DNA of 16,807 nucleotides, from assembly GCA_034431495.1 (NCBI GenBank), contig DAOUDB010000326.1, positions 1 to 16,807 on the forward strand. The letters run 5' to 3'. The stretch is from Roseilinea sp034431495. Its GTDB lineage: Bacteria; Chloroflexota; Anaerolineae; J036; Brachytrichaceae. A program made the translations under genes and the position numbers. Within the stretch, counting starts at the first letter, position 1, and each line of letters starts with the position of its first letter. Below, one piece after another: positions 6,469 to 12,723 of the stretch. Under the pieces are notes generated by a model. The model was not told the origin of the DNA. It did not search any database and was given only the letters and a program-made list of their open reading frames with translations.

Positions 6469-9189
6469 GTGTCTATTTCCGACGTTCTTGCTGAGTTGCG
6501 CGCCGACCGCGAGTTCATGCGCGATGTGACGGCCTGGGAGCGCGCGCCGGCCCAGCCGGCCCGTTGCGCGCCCTTTCCCCCCGGCCTGAATGCGGCGCTG
6601 ATCGATACACTTCAGCGGCGCGGCGTCGAGTCGCCCTACACGCATCAGGCGCAGGCCATTGCCTCGGCGCTCGAAGGCCGGCACACCGTGGTGGTCGCGC
6701 GCGCCGCCGGCGGCAAATCCCTCTGCTTTCACGCGCCCATCCTCAACGCGCTGCTCGCCGACCCCAACGCCCGCGCGCTGTGCCTCTTTCCCACCAAAGC
6801 CCTCGCGCAGGACCAGCTCGCCCATTTTCGATTTTTGATTTCCGATTTGGGATTGGCCGGCGCACATCCAAAATCCCAAAATCCAAAATCCGAAATCGTC
6901 CATGTGTACGATGGCGACACGCCGCAGGGCAAGCGCGCCGACATCCGGCGCGACGCGCGCATCGTTATCAGCAACGTGGACATGTTGCACGTCGGCATTT
7001 TGCCGCATCACACACGCTGGGCAGCCCTGTTCAAAAATTTAAGGTTCGTGGTGTTGGATGAGATGCACCTGTACCGGGGCATCTTTGGCAGCCATGTGGC
7101 CAACGTGCTGCGCCGGCTGCAACGCCTGTGCGCCTTCTATGGCTCGCAACCGGTTTTCATCCTCGCCTCGGCCACCACGGCCAACCCGCGCGAGCACGCC
7201 GAGACGTTGATCGAAGCGCCGGTGAGTGTGATCGACGACGACGGCAGCCCACATGGCGAACGACATGTCCTGATTGTCAATCCGCCCGTTGTCGATGCTG
7301 AACTGGGCCTGCGGCGCAGCAGCGCGCTGGTCGCCCCGGAGATTGCCGCGCGCTTCATCGAGGCCGGCGCGCAGACGATCTGTTTTGCCCGTTCGCGCCA
7401 GGACACCGAAGTGTTGTTGACCTATTTGCGCGAGCGTGTGGGGCGCGGGAGCAGGGGAGCAGGGGAGTGCGAGAGCGGGAGAGCGGGAGAGAGAGAATGG
7501 CTCAATGATTCAATGACTCAATCGCTCAATCTCAAATCCAAAATCCCAAATCCAAAATCCGAAATCGCGGGCTATCGCGGCGGGTATCTGCCCGAAGAGC
7601 GGCGCGAGATCGAAGCCGGCCTGCGCAATGGCCGCGTGCGCGGGGTGGTGGCGACGAACGCGCTGGAGCTGGGCATCGACATCGGCGAACTGGATGCCTG
7701 TGTGATGCTGGGCTACCCCGGCAGCATTGCCAGCTTCTGGCAGCAGGCCGGGCGGGCCGGCCGGCGGCGCAACGCCTCGGTCGCGGTGATGGTGGCGAGC
7801 GCCACGCCGCTCGATCAATACCTGGCCGCCCATCCCGAATATCTGTTCCGGCAATCGCCCGAACACGCGCGCCTCGCGCCGGACAATCTGGGCGTGCTGG
7901 CGGCGCACGTCGCCTGCGCCACATTCGAGCTTCCTTTCACACAGGGTGATCGGCTGGGCCGGGTCGAGGTGAGCGACCTGCTCGACGCGCTGGCCGAAGA
8001 GGGCGACATTCACGCCAGCGGCGTTTCCTCCCTACCACTCTTCACCCAATCTTCAAGCCCGAATCCAAAATCCCAGATCCAAAATCGCTACACCTGGGTC
8101 GGCGACAGCTATCCGGCCGATCGCGTTAGCCTGCGCGGTATCGGCGAGCGGATCATCATCGTCGAGCCGGGCGGCCACGCCGGCCAGCCCCACGACCGCC
8201 TGATCGGCGAGACCGAGCGGAGTGTGGCGCCGGCGCGGGTGTATCCCGGCGCCATCTACCTGCATCAGGGCCAGACCTATCAGATCACGCATCTGGACTG
8301 GGAGCAGGGCCGGGCCAGCGCGCAGCGCGTCGATGCGGATTACTACACCGACGCCTCGGTGGCTTCTGAAGTGGTGGTGCTGGCAGAGCTGGGCGCGCGC
8401 GGGCAGGCTGCGTGGGGTGAGATCGAGGTGACTTCGCGCGCGACGCGCTACCGGCAGGTGCAGTTCAACACGCACCGCACGCTGGGTTGGGGCGAGATCG
8501 ATCTGCCCGAGCAGACGCTGCTGACGGCCGGCTACTGGTTCAGCGTGCCGGCCGCGGCGGTGGAGCAGTTGGCGCGCGCCGGCGTGCTGCGGCTGCCCAA
8601 CGACTACGGGCCGAGCTGGCCCAAACAACGCGACGCAGCCCGCGCGCGGGACGGCTATCGCTGCGCGGTGTGCCACGCGCCGGAGCGGCCCGGCCGGCAG
8701 CACGATGTGCACCACAAGAAGCCGTTTCGCAGCTTTGGCTATGTGCGGGGCGAAAACGAGCGCCACATCGAGGCCAATCGTCTGGACAACCTGATCACCG
8801 TTTGCCCGGCCTGCCACGCCCGCATCGAAACGGCCGAGGCGACGCGCACGGCCTTGCAGGCGCTGTCGTGGCTGGTGGGCAACCTGGCGCCGCTGTTTGT
8901 GATGTGCGACCCCGGCGATTTGGCGACCGCCGGCGACGTTCAAAGCGCCCACACGCGCCTGCCCACCATCACCGTGTACGAGCTGGCGCCGGGCGGCACG
9001 GGGCTGGCCGAAGAACTGTTCGCGCATCATGCAGATCTGTTGCAGATGGCCGCCCGGCGCATCCGCGAGTGCGCCTGCGAGCGCGGTTGCCCGGCTTGTG
9101 TGGGGCCGGTGGATGAGGTGACGCAAGACCGCGCGCCGGCGCCTGACTTGAAGGCAGACACGCTGCGGCTGATTGCGGCGATCGCTTGA
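6469..9189 (+). CDS. DEAD/DEAH-box helicase, MrfA/YprA type, with embedded HNH nuclease module
   Basis: Predicted SF2 DNA helicase, 906 aa. Q-motif region SPYTHQAQAI (55-64), Walker A ARAAGGKS (77-84), Walker B DEMH (197-200), SAT (234-236) and motif VI QAGRAGRR (426-433) are all present. The C-terminus matches the DUF1998/MZB zinc domain: ELAPGGTGLAEE, then Cys868, Cys870, Cys874 and Cys877 (CxC-x3-CxxC). MrfA and Hrq1 relatives act in repair of DNA crosslinks or adducts. Unusually, residues about 716-790 form a complete HNH module: CxxC (732/735), VHHKKPF (His748/749), Asn774, and CPACH (Cys779/782, His783). Three repeat-derived peptides (about 121-143, 327-366, 532-540) interrupt loops without breaking the frame. 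The start is a GTG 9 nt after the upstream stop with a poor ribosome site; a later start at Met17 is possible. Confidence 0.87.
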   Translation: MSISDVLAELRADREFMRDVTAWERAPAQPARCAPFPPGLNAALIDTLQRRGVESPYTHQAQAIASALEGRHTVVVARAAGGKSLCFHAPILNALLADPNARALCLFPTKALAQDQLAHFRFLISDLGLAGAHPKSQNPKSEIVHVYDGDTPQGKRADIRRDARIVISNVDMLHVGILPHHTRWAALFKNLRFVVLDEMHLYRGIFGSHVANVLRRLQRLCAFYGSQPVFILASATTANPREHAETLIEAPVSVIDDDGSPHGERHVLIVNPPVVDAELGLRRSSALVAPEIAARFIEAGAQTICFARSRQDTEVLLTYLRERVGRGSRGAGECESGRAGEREWLNDSMTQSLNLKSKIPNPKSEIAGYRGGYLPEERREIEAGLRNGRVRGVVATNALELGIDIGELDACVMLGYPGSIASFWQQAGRAGRRRNASVAVMVASATPLDQYLAAHPEYLFRQSPEHARLAPDNLGVLAAHVACATFELPFTQGDRLGRVEVSDLLDALAEEGDIHASGVSSLPLFTQSSSPNPKSQIQNRYTWVGDSYPADRVSLRGIGERIIIVEPGGHAGQPHDRLIGETERSVAPARVYPGAIYLHQGQTYQITHLDWEQGRASAQRVDADYYTDASVASEVVVLAELGARGQAAWGEIEVTSRATRYRQVQFNTHRTLGWGEIDLPEQTLLTAGYWFSVPAAAVEQLARAGVLRLPNDYGPSWPKQRDAARARDGYRCAVCHAPERPGRQHDVHHKKPFRSFGYVRGENERHIEANRLDNLITVCPACHARIETAEATRTALQALSWLVGNLAPLFVMCDPGDLATAGDVQSAHTRLPTITVYELAPGGTGLAEELFAHHADLLQMAARRIRECACERGCPACVGPVDEVTQDRAPAPDLKADTLRLIAAIA
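6829..6898. repeat. Heptamer repeat block 1, inverted arrangement, inside helicase gene
   Basis: The left half (6829-6856) reads CGATTTT TGATTTC CGATTTG GGATTGG. The right half (6870-6898) reads AAAATCC CAAAATCC AAAATCC GAAATCG. The two halves are imperfect inverted copies separated by a short GC-rich spacer. The block encodes a Ser/Lys/Pro/Asn-rich stretch between helicase motifs Ia and Ib, ending just before VYDGDTP, where relatives have a short loop. Confidence 0.85.
7447..7567. repeat. Composite octamer and heptamer repeat block 2 inside helicase gene
   Basis: Three sub-arrays in a row. First, G-rich octamers: GGGAGCAG twice, GGGAGTGC, GAGAGCGG twice, then GA dinucleotides (7447-7494). 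Second, octamers CTCAATGA, TTCAATGA, CTCAATCG, CTCAATCT (7501-7532). Third, heptamers CAAATCC, AAAATCC, CAAATCC, AAAATCC, GAAATCG (7533-7567). They encode about 40 low-complexity residues between LLTYLRERV and GYRGGYLPEERR, in the second RecA domain. The reading frame is preserved. Confidence 0.88.
8060..8087. repeat. Heptamer repeat block 3 inside helicase gene
   Basis: Four consecutive heptamers: CGAATCC, AAAATCC, CAGATCC, AAAATCG. Like blocks 1 and 2, the array ends in an AATCG unit. It encodes NPKSQIQNR just before the conserved YPADRVSLRG segment. Confidence 0.82.
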
Positions 9190-9240
9190 CACTTCCACAT
9201 CATTTCCATCTTCATGTTGCCGCAGCCCTCAACACCTTGA

Positions 9241-9279
9241 GCGTGTTAACAAGCGTGTTGACAAACGTGGCGGTACACT
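9241..9279 (+). promoter_or_regulatory. Tandem 12-bp repeat and -10 box upstream of dtd
   Basis: GCGTGTTAACAA (9241-9252) and GCGTGTTGACAA (9253-9264) are tandem copies differing at one base. They overlap an imperfect palindrome, GTTAACA-N4-TGTTGAC (9245-9262). TACACT (9274-9279) ends 8 nt before the dtd ATG, giving a leaderless or near-leaderless arrangement. TTGACA (9258-9263) lies too close to that -10 to serve as its -35. The palindrome could be an operator. Confidence 0.4.
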
Positions 9280-9287
9280 GTGCCCCC

Positions 9288-9737
<450 letters not shown>

Positions 9738-9761
9738 GTCTTCAGGGTGTCGAAGTGTCGG

Positions 9762-9774
9762 CGGACTTTGTCCG
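9762..9774. terminator. Small hairpin between convergent dtd and the Cys-rich gene
   Basis: CGGAC-TTT-GTCCG lies in the 42-bp gap between two converging stop codons. The stem is only 5 bp and there is no T-run, so this is a weak candidate for a shared terminator. Confidence 0.25.
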
Positions 9775-9779
9775 TGGTG

Positions 9780-10313
9780 TCAGGGGGCGGGTGTGGGTGA
9801 GGGCATCCCGATGCTGTTGAGCAGGGCGTAATGGATGGTCGAGAGCACATTGCGCCATTTGTGGTTCAGCATCGGCGCGTAGCACAGGCAGCCGGCATAG
9901 TCCAACTCGACCGGGCGCAGGATGGCCGCTTCGAGCGTCATGTCGCAGAAGGGCTGTGGCGCGCGCAGTTCACGCAAGAACGGCTCGCGCTGGGTCATGT
10001 AGGCGCACATCTCAGTGGCGCCGGGATTGTTCTCCGGCGGCAGCTCGACCCAGGCGTTCTCGACGATCACGCCGTCGGGGCCGGGGCGCAGGGTGACGTG
10101 AAACGTGGCGACAAAAGCCTGCCCGCCGTCGTTGCATGTGCTGCCGGCGTAATGATAGTGGCATTGCCACACGCCATGGTCTGTGTCCGCGCCCGCGACC
10201 ATGTCGTCACCCGGCTCGCAGGTCAGATCGGCGCGCGCCCATTTGTCGAGTGCGCGCGTGGGAACGGCGTATTGAATCGGCTTCAGGAGCGGGGTGAGCG
10301 AGGTTGGCATCAT
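9780..10313 (-). CDS. Hypothetical cysteine-containing protein, not recognised
   Basis: 177 aa with the start at 10313 (MMPTSLTPLL). The frame stays open to 10421, but that extra stretch reads like non-coding GC-rich sequence. TATCCT (minus strand, 10328-10323) ends 9 nt before the chosen ATG, which again suggests a leaderless start. No membrane segment or clear signal peptide. Notable are six cysteines between CEPGDD and GCLCYAP, a WQCHYHYAGSTC segment that could bind metal or form a disulphide, and beta-strand-like FVATFHVTLRPGPDGVIVENAWVELP in the middle. I do not recognise the family and propose no function. It is divergent from the membrane-protein gene at 10437 and convergent with dtd. 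Confidence 0.6.
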   Translation of the reverse strand: MMPTSLTPLLKPIQYAVPTRALDKWARADLTCEPGDDMVAGADTDHGVWQCHYHYAGSTCNDGGQAFVATFHVTLRPGPDGVIVENAWVELPPENNPGATEMCAYMTQREPFLRELRAPQPFCDMTLEAAILRPVELDYAGCLCYAPMLNHKWRNVLSTIHYALLNSIGMPSPTPAP

Positions 10314-10436
10314 CGGGCCGGGAGGATACCATATCCGGCCGCCGTGATACGAAAGATGGATGCGCGTCTGTGCCCATCGGCCCATGCCGGCGGCGAGGCA
10401 AGCCGGCATACTGGTTGTCATTCAAGAGGTCCAATC

Positions 10437-10916
10437 ATGCGTGACAATACATCGTCCGATAGTGCCCAAAACCAGAGTCGGCCGGATTCCCCGGAGCCGG
10501 ATTTCCCGGAGCAGCCGCTCGATTGGCGCGACATGCGCCGCCAGCAGCGCGCCGAGTGGCGTGCGGCGCGGCGGCAATGGCGCGGCAACACTGGCTGGAT
10601 CGGTGGCGCCATCTTGATCCTGCTGGGCGTCATCTTTCTACTTCAGAATGCCGGCCTCTTTTTCGTGCAGAACTGGTGGGCGGTCTTTATTCTGATCCCT
10701 GCGCTGGGTTCGCTCTGGACGGCCTACACGCTCTACCGCAACACGGGCGAGTTGGGCAGCCCGCCTTTCATCGGCTCGCTGGTGATCGGCACGTTGCTTC
10801 TGTTGCTGGCGCTGGGCTTCCTGTTTGGCATCGATGCGGGCTTTTTCCTGCCGGTGGCGATGATCCTGGGCGGACTGGCTGTGCTGGCAGTGGGAATCTT
10901 CAATCCCCGGCGCTGA
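10437..10916 (+). CDS. Small LiaF/DUF5668-type membrane protein
   Basis: 159 aa. Residues 1-50 are cytosolic, first acidic/Pro-rich and then strongly basic (DMRRQQRAEWRAARRQWRG). About four transmembrane helices follow (roughly 53-75, 78-97, 113-130, 134-155). The pattern GGAILILLGVIFLLQNAG followed by WWAVFILIPALGSL is the repeat seen in LiaI/LiaF-like N-terminal and DUF5668 proteins, some of which sense envelope stress. There is no C-terminal LiaF domain. The start is well supported by AGAGG 7 nt before ATG 10437; the longer open frame upstream is not needed. A GGCATACTG element (10405-10413) may hold its -10 box, and a similar element precedes the next gene. A strong terminator follows the stop. 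Confidence 0.78.
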   Translation: MRDNTSSDSAQNQSRPDSPEPDFPEQPLDWRDMRRQQRAEWRAARRQWRGNTGWIGGAILILLGVIFLLQNAGLFFVQNWWAVFILIPALGSLWTAYTLYRNTGELGSPPFIGSLVIGTLLLLLALGFLFGIDAGFFLPVAMILGGLAVLAVGIFNPRR

Positions 10917-10943
10917 ATGCAAACCCCGGCGGTCGCGCTTTTC

Positions 10944-10975
10944 CACCCTTGCCACCACGGCAAGGGTGTTTTGTT
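10944..10975 (+). terminator. Rho-independent terminator
   Basis: A perfect 10-bp stem, CACCCTTGCC (10944-10953) with GGCAAGGGTG (10959-10968), has an ACCAC loop and is followed by TTTTGTT. It lies 28 nt after the stop at 10916 and separates the two LiaF-like genes into distinct transcripts. Confidence 0.85.
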
Positions 10976-11145
10976 GCCGGGCTGAGTGGTGCCCCGGCCG
11001 GACATATCCTCCCAAAGACCGAAGGGCCGGCAAAGCCAAAGGCGCATGTCGAAGAGAGTCAAAGCTGGCATACTGAAACCAGTCGAAAGGTATTGAAGGA
11101 ATAGACAGCGAGATGTCACCTGAAGGAGAGTTTGAGGTGGATATA

Positions 11146-11721
11146 ATGGCAATGCAGCGTGAGGTTATGACGGGGCGGGGGCGCTCTCTTGGTGTACTGG
11201 TGGCGGCTCTGTTGCTGATTGGCACCGGGGCGTGGGTGCTGGCGCTGAACCTGGGTGCGCATCTGCCGGATATCTGGCAATTCTGGCCGGCTATTCTGAT
11301 CGTCGCCGGCGCTTTTCAGGTGGTGGGGTATGCGGCCAATCCGCGCGCCAATCCCGACGGCGGCCGGCTGTGGAGCGGCCTGATGGCGGCGATGGTCGGC
11401 CTGCTTTTCCTGGGCATCAGCCTGGGCGCGACGGTGGTCGTGTTCGATACGCGCGTGGCGTTGAGCTGGACTTACTTCTGGCAGGTGTGGCCGGCGTTTC
11501 CCGCCTGTGCCGGGACAGCCTGGCTGGCGCAATATGCGGCCACCGGTTTTCGGCGCACCGGCCTGCTGGTGGTCGGCCTCGGTGCGCTGGCCACCGGCGT
11601 AATCGGCTTTGGCGCCATGTATGGTCTGTGGGCGCTGAGCGCGCTGGAACTGTTGTGGCCGGTCGCGCTGATTTTGGCCGGCGCTGCGTTGCTGGCAAGC
11701 GCGGCAGCGCGCCGGCATTGA
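11146..11721 (+). CDS. Multi-pass LiaF/DUF5668-type membrane protein
   Basis: 191 aa, about six hydrophobic helices. The unit 'hydrophobic helix - loop - WP-hydrophobic helix' recurs: DIWQFWPAILIVAGAF, YFWQVWPAFPACAG and LELLWPVALILAGAALL. This fits a tandemly repeated DUF5668/LiaI-like domain and shared ancestry with the gene at 10437. Start choice: ATG 11146 has GAGGTGG (11134-11140) correctly spaced. An in-frame ATG at 11113 has only AAGGA at 12 nt, and later ATGs at 11152 and 11167 are possible. The region 10917-11145 ahead of it holds the upstream terminator and a GGCATACTG element (11067-11075). Role unknown; cell-envelope stress or membrane organisation is a guess from the family. Confidence 0.72.
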   Translation: MAMQREVMTGRGRSLGVLVAALLLIGTGAWVLALNLGAHLPDIWQFWPAILIVAGAFQVVGYAANPRANPDGGRLWSGLMAAMVGLLFLGISLGATVVVFDTRVALSWTYFWQVWPAFPACAGTAWLAQYAATGFRRTGLLVVGLGALATGVIGFGAMYGLWALSALELLWPVALILAGAALLASAAARRH

Positions 11722-11784
11722 TCCCCTGCCCCCATAACCTTCAACCCTAGCCGTGTCCCATCCTTGTGTCGCACAAGGTCAAAC

Positions 11785-11821
11785 CCAGGCCCTGCTTGAT
11801 CCCAGGGCCTGGTCTGTTTTT
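11785..11821 (+). terminator. Rho-independent terminator
   Basis: A perfect 10-bp stem, CCAGGCCCTG (11785-11794) with CAGGGCCTGG (11803-11812), has an 8-nt loop. Five T residues follow after TCTG. It ends the transcript of the upstream membrane-protein gene. Confidence 0.85.
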
Positions 11822-11863
11822 CCGGGGCGCTTGTTCGATTTGCTCATGCGGCGCTGCGAGGGG

Positions 11864-11900
11864 GATGGGGCAAGCCGGGCGACTTGACCTACAACTATGG
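11864..11900. repeat. Intergenic repeat, copy A (diverged)
   Basis: A 37-bp unit matching copy B (11953-11989) at 31 of 37 positions, same orientation. Its core palindrome is damaged: GGGCAAGCC is opposed by GACTTGACC. It lies in the non-coding stretch 11722-12175. Confidence 0.75.
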
Positions 11901-11952
11901 CCCCTGCAAAGTCGCTTGATAGACAATGAAAACTGTGCGGCGGGGCAAAACA

Positions 11953-11989
11953 GACGGGGCAAGCCAGGCGGCTTGCCCTACAACTGCGG
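11953..11989. repeat. Intergenic repeat, copy B (intact palindrome)
   Basis: The core GGGCAAGCC-AGGC-GGCTTGCCC is a perfect 9-bp palindrome with a 4-nt loop, followed by TACAACTGCGG, which copy A also carries in diverged form. A palindrome plus a conserved flank suggests a REP- or MITE-like dispersed element. The sequence between copies A and B (11901-11952) shows no gene. Confidence 0.75.
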
Positions 11990-11992
11990 CGC

Positions 11993-12021
11993 TTGACGCG
12001 CATCCGGCCACGCGCTAAGCT
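11993..12021 (+). promoter_or_regulatory. Candidate sigma-70-like promoter for the zinc-ribbon gene
   Basis: TTGACG (11993-11998) and TAAGCT (12016-12021) are separated by 17 bp. The -35 box is good and the -10 box is poor. If real, transcription starts near 12028 and leaves a leader of about 148 nt. The -35 box abuts the 3' end of repeat copy B. Confidence 0.4.
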
Positions 12022-12027
12022 AACAGC

Positions 12028-12175
12028 GTACCGGCCATTTTGCTGGTCCACACGCTTCGTGGCGTTCGTGGACAGCCCCGGCTGCCCACGGCCGCTCGAA
12101 TCCGTGCTATCGCGGTCATGGGTCGCGCAGCTTTCTTCTCTCGAAAGGCTATGCGGCAAAGGAGGACTTGCTGCC
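12028..12175 (+). other. Hairpin-rich untranslated leader, class unknown
   Basis: Several short hairpins can be drawn: GTCCAC/GTGGAC around an inner CACG-CTT-CGTG, CGGC/GCCG, CACGG/CCGTG, and TTTC/GAAA plus AGC/GCT with one bulged G. Next to the gene, GGCA and TGCC flank the strong GGAGG ribosome site (12161-12165) and could mask it. It matches no riboswitch consensus I know, including c-di-GMP-I. Together with the repeats upstream it fills the gene-free stretch. Confidence 0.3.
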
Positions 12176-12610
12176 ATGGTTTGCCACAATTGCAAGATGG
12201 AGCTTCCGGTCCACGCCAAGTACTGCCCCAACTGCGGGCGTCAGGCGCATCACACCCACGCCCCGGCGCATCTCGACACACCGGCCAAAACGGCCGAAGC
12301 CGAGCGGGCGCAACAGCGGGCGCAACACATGGCCAGGCTGTTCGAGCCGGTCTTTCAGCGCATCGAGACGCGGCTGGAGGACGCGCGCGTGGATCGTGAC
12401 GAGCTGTTTGACCTTGCGCGCCGGCTGGAAGCAGAGCTGGTCAAGGGTGACGCAGCGAACGCCGACAAGGTATCGCGCTGGCTCAGGCAACTGGGCGATC
12501 TGGCGCCCGATGTGCTTGCGCCGGTGATGGTTGCGCTCAACGACCCGGTGGCGGAACTGCCGGCGGCGCTCCGACAGACGCTTGCCAGCATCGCGCCGCA
12601 GTCGGCATAG
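12176..12610 (+). CDS. Small N-terminal zinc-ribbon protein of unknown function
   Basis: 144 aa. The N-terminus is a zinc ribbon, Cys3-x2-Cys6-x10-Cys17-x2-Cys20 (VCHNCKMELPVHAKYCPNCG), then a His-rich HHTHAPAH patch. From about residue 38 to the end it is helical and charged: a coiled-coil-prone segment (AEAERAQQRAQHMARLFE) and a four-helix-like domain with LARRLEAELVKG and VSRWLRQLGDLAPDV. Such ribbons are common in bacterial adaptor-like proteins and predict no function. Start: ATG 12176 with GGAGG 10 nt upstream and Cys3 immediately after; the frame is open further upstream but reads as non-coding. It stands alone and is convergent with the ABC ATPase gene. Confidence 0.75.
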   Translation: MVCHNCKMELPVHAKYCPNCGRQAHHTHAPAHLDTPAKTAEAERAQQRAQHMARLFEPVFQRIETRLEDARVDRDELFDLARRLEAELVKGDAANADKVSRWLRQLGDLAPDVLAPVMVALNDPVAELPAALRQTLASIAPQSA

Positions 12611-12653
12611 TCGCCCCTGCGGCGATTTGCCGCCGTTTCAACTGACCGAGGAA

Positions 12654-12723
12654 GCGCCGAGACGCGCCTATCCGGCAGCCACGGAGGGTTGACGGGATAG
12701 CAAAGTGCGCCGCGTCTCGGCGC
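12654..12723. repeat. 13-bp perfect inverted repeat across the end of the ABC ATPase gene
   Basis: GCGCCGAGACGCG (12654-12666) is the exact reverse complement of 12711-12723. One arm lies just outside the ATPase stop (12668) and the other inside its last codons (the AETRR region). On the minus strand it could form a terminator-like stem with a 44-nt loop. A short GCGGC-GATTT-GCCGC hairpin (12619-12633) follows nearby. Confidence 0.6.

Noticed and set aside
6829..8087. CRISPR array or VNTR locus from the regular A-rich repeats
   Set aside because: Units are 7-8 bp with no spacers and lie inside an intact helicase reading frame; no cas gene is near.
4723..9189. A standard Gabija system
   Set aside because: The first gene resembles GajA in architecture, but the second is an SF2 DEAD/DEAH helicase with DUF1998 and HNH, not the UvrD-like GajB.
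9186..9191. TTGACA at the helicase stop as a -35 box for dtd
   Set aside because: The hexamer 17 bp downstream is TCTTCA, which does not resemble a -10 box.
11142..11147. TATAAT as a leaderless promoter for the membrane-protein gene
   Set aside because: It overlaps the ATG at 11146, which has a well-spaced GAGGTGG ribosome site, so the match is probably coincidental.
12060..12120. A tRNA, suggested by a CTCGAATC segment resembling a T-loop
   Set aside because: No acceptor, D or anticodon arms can be folded around it.
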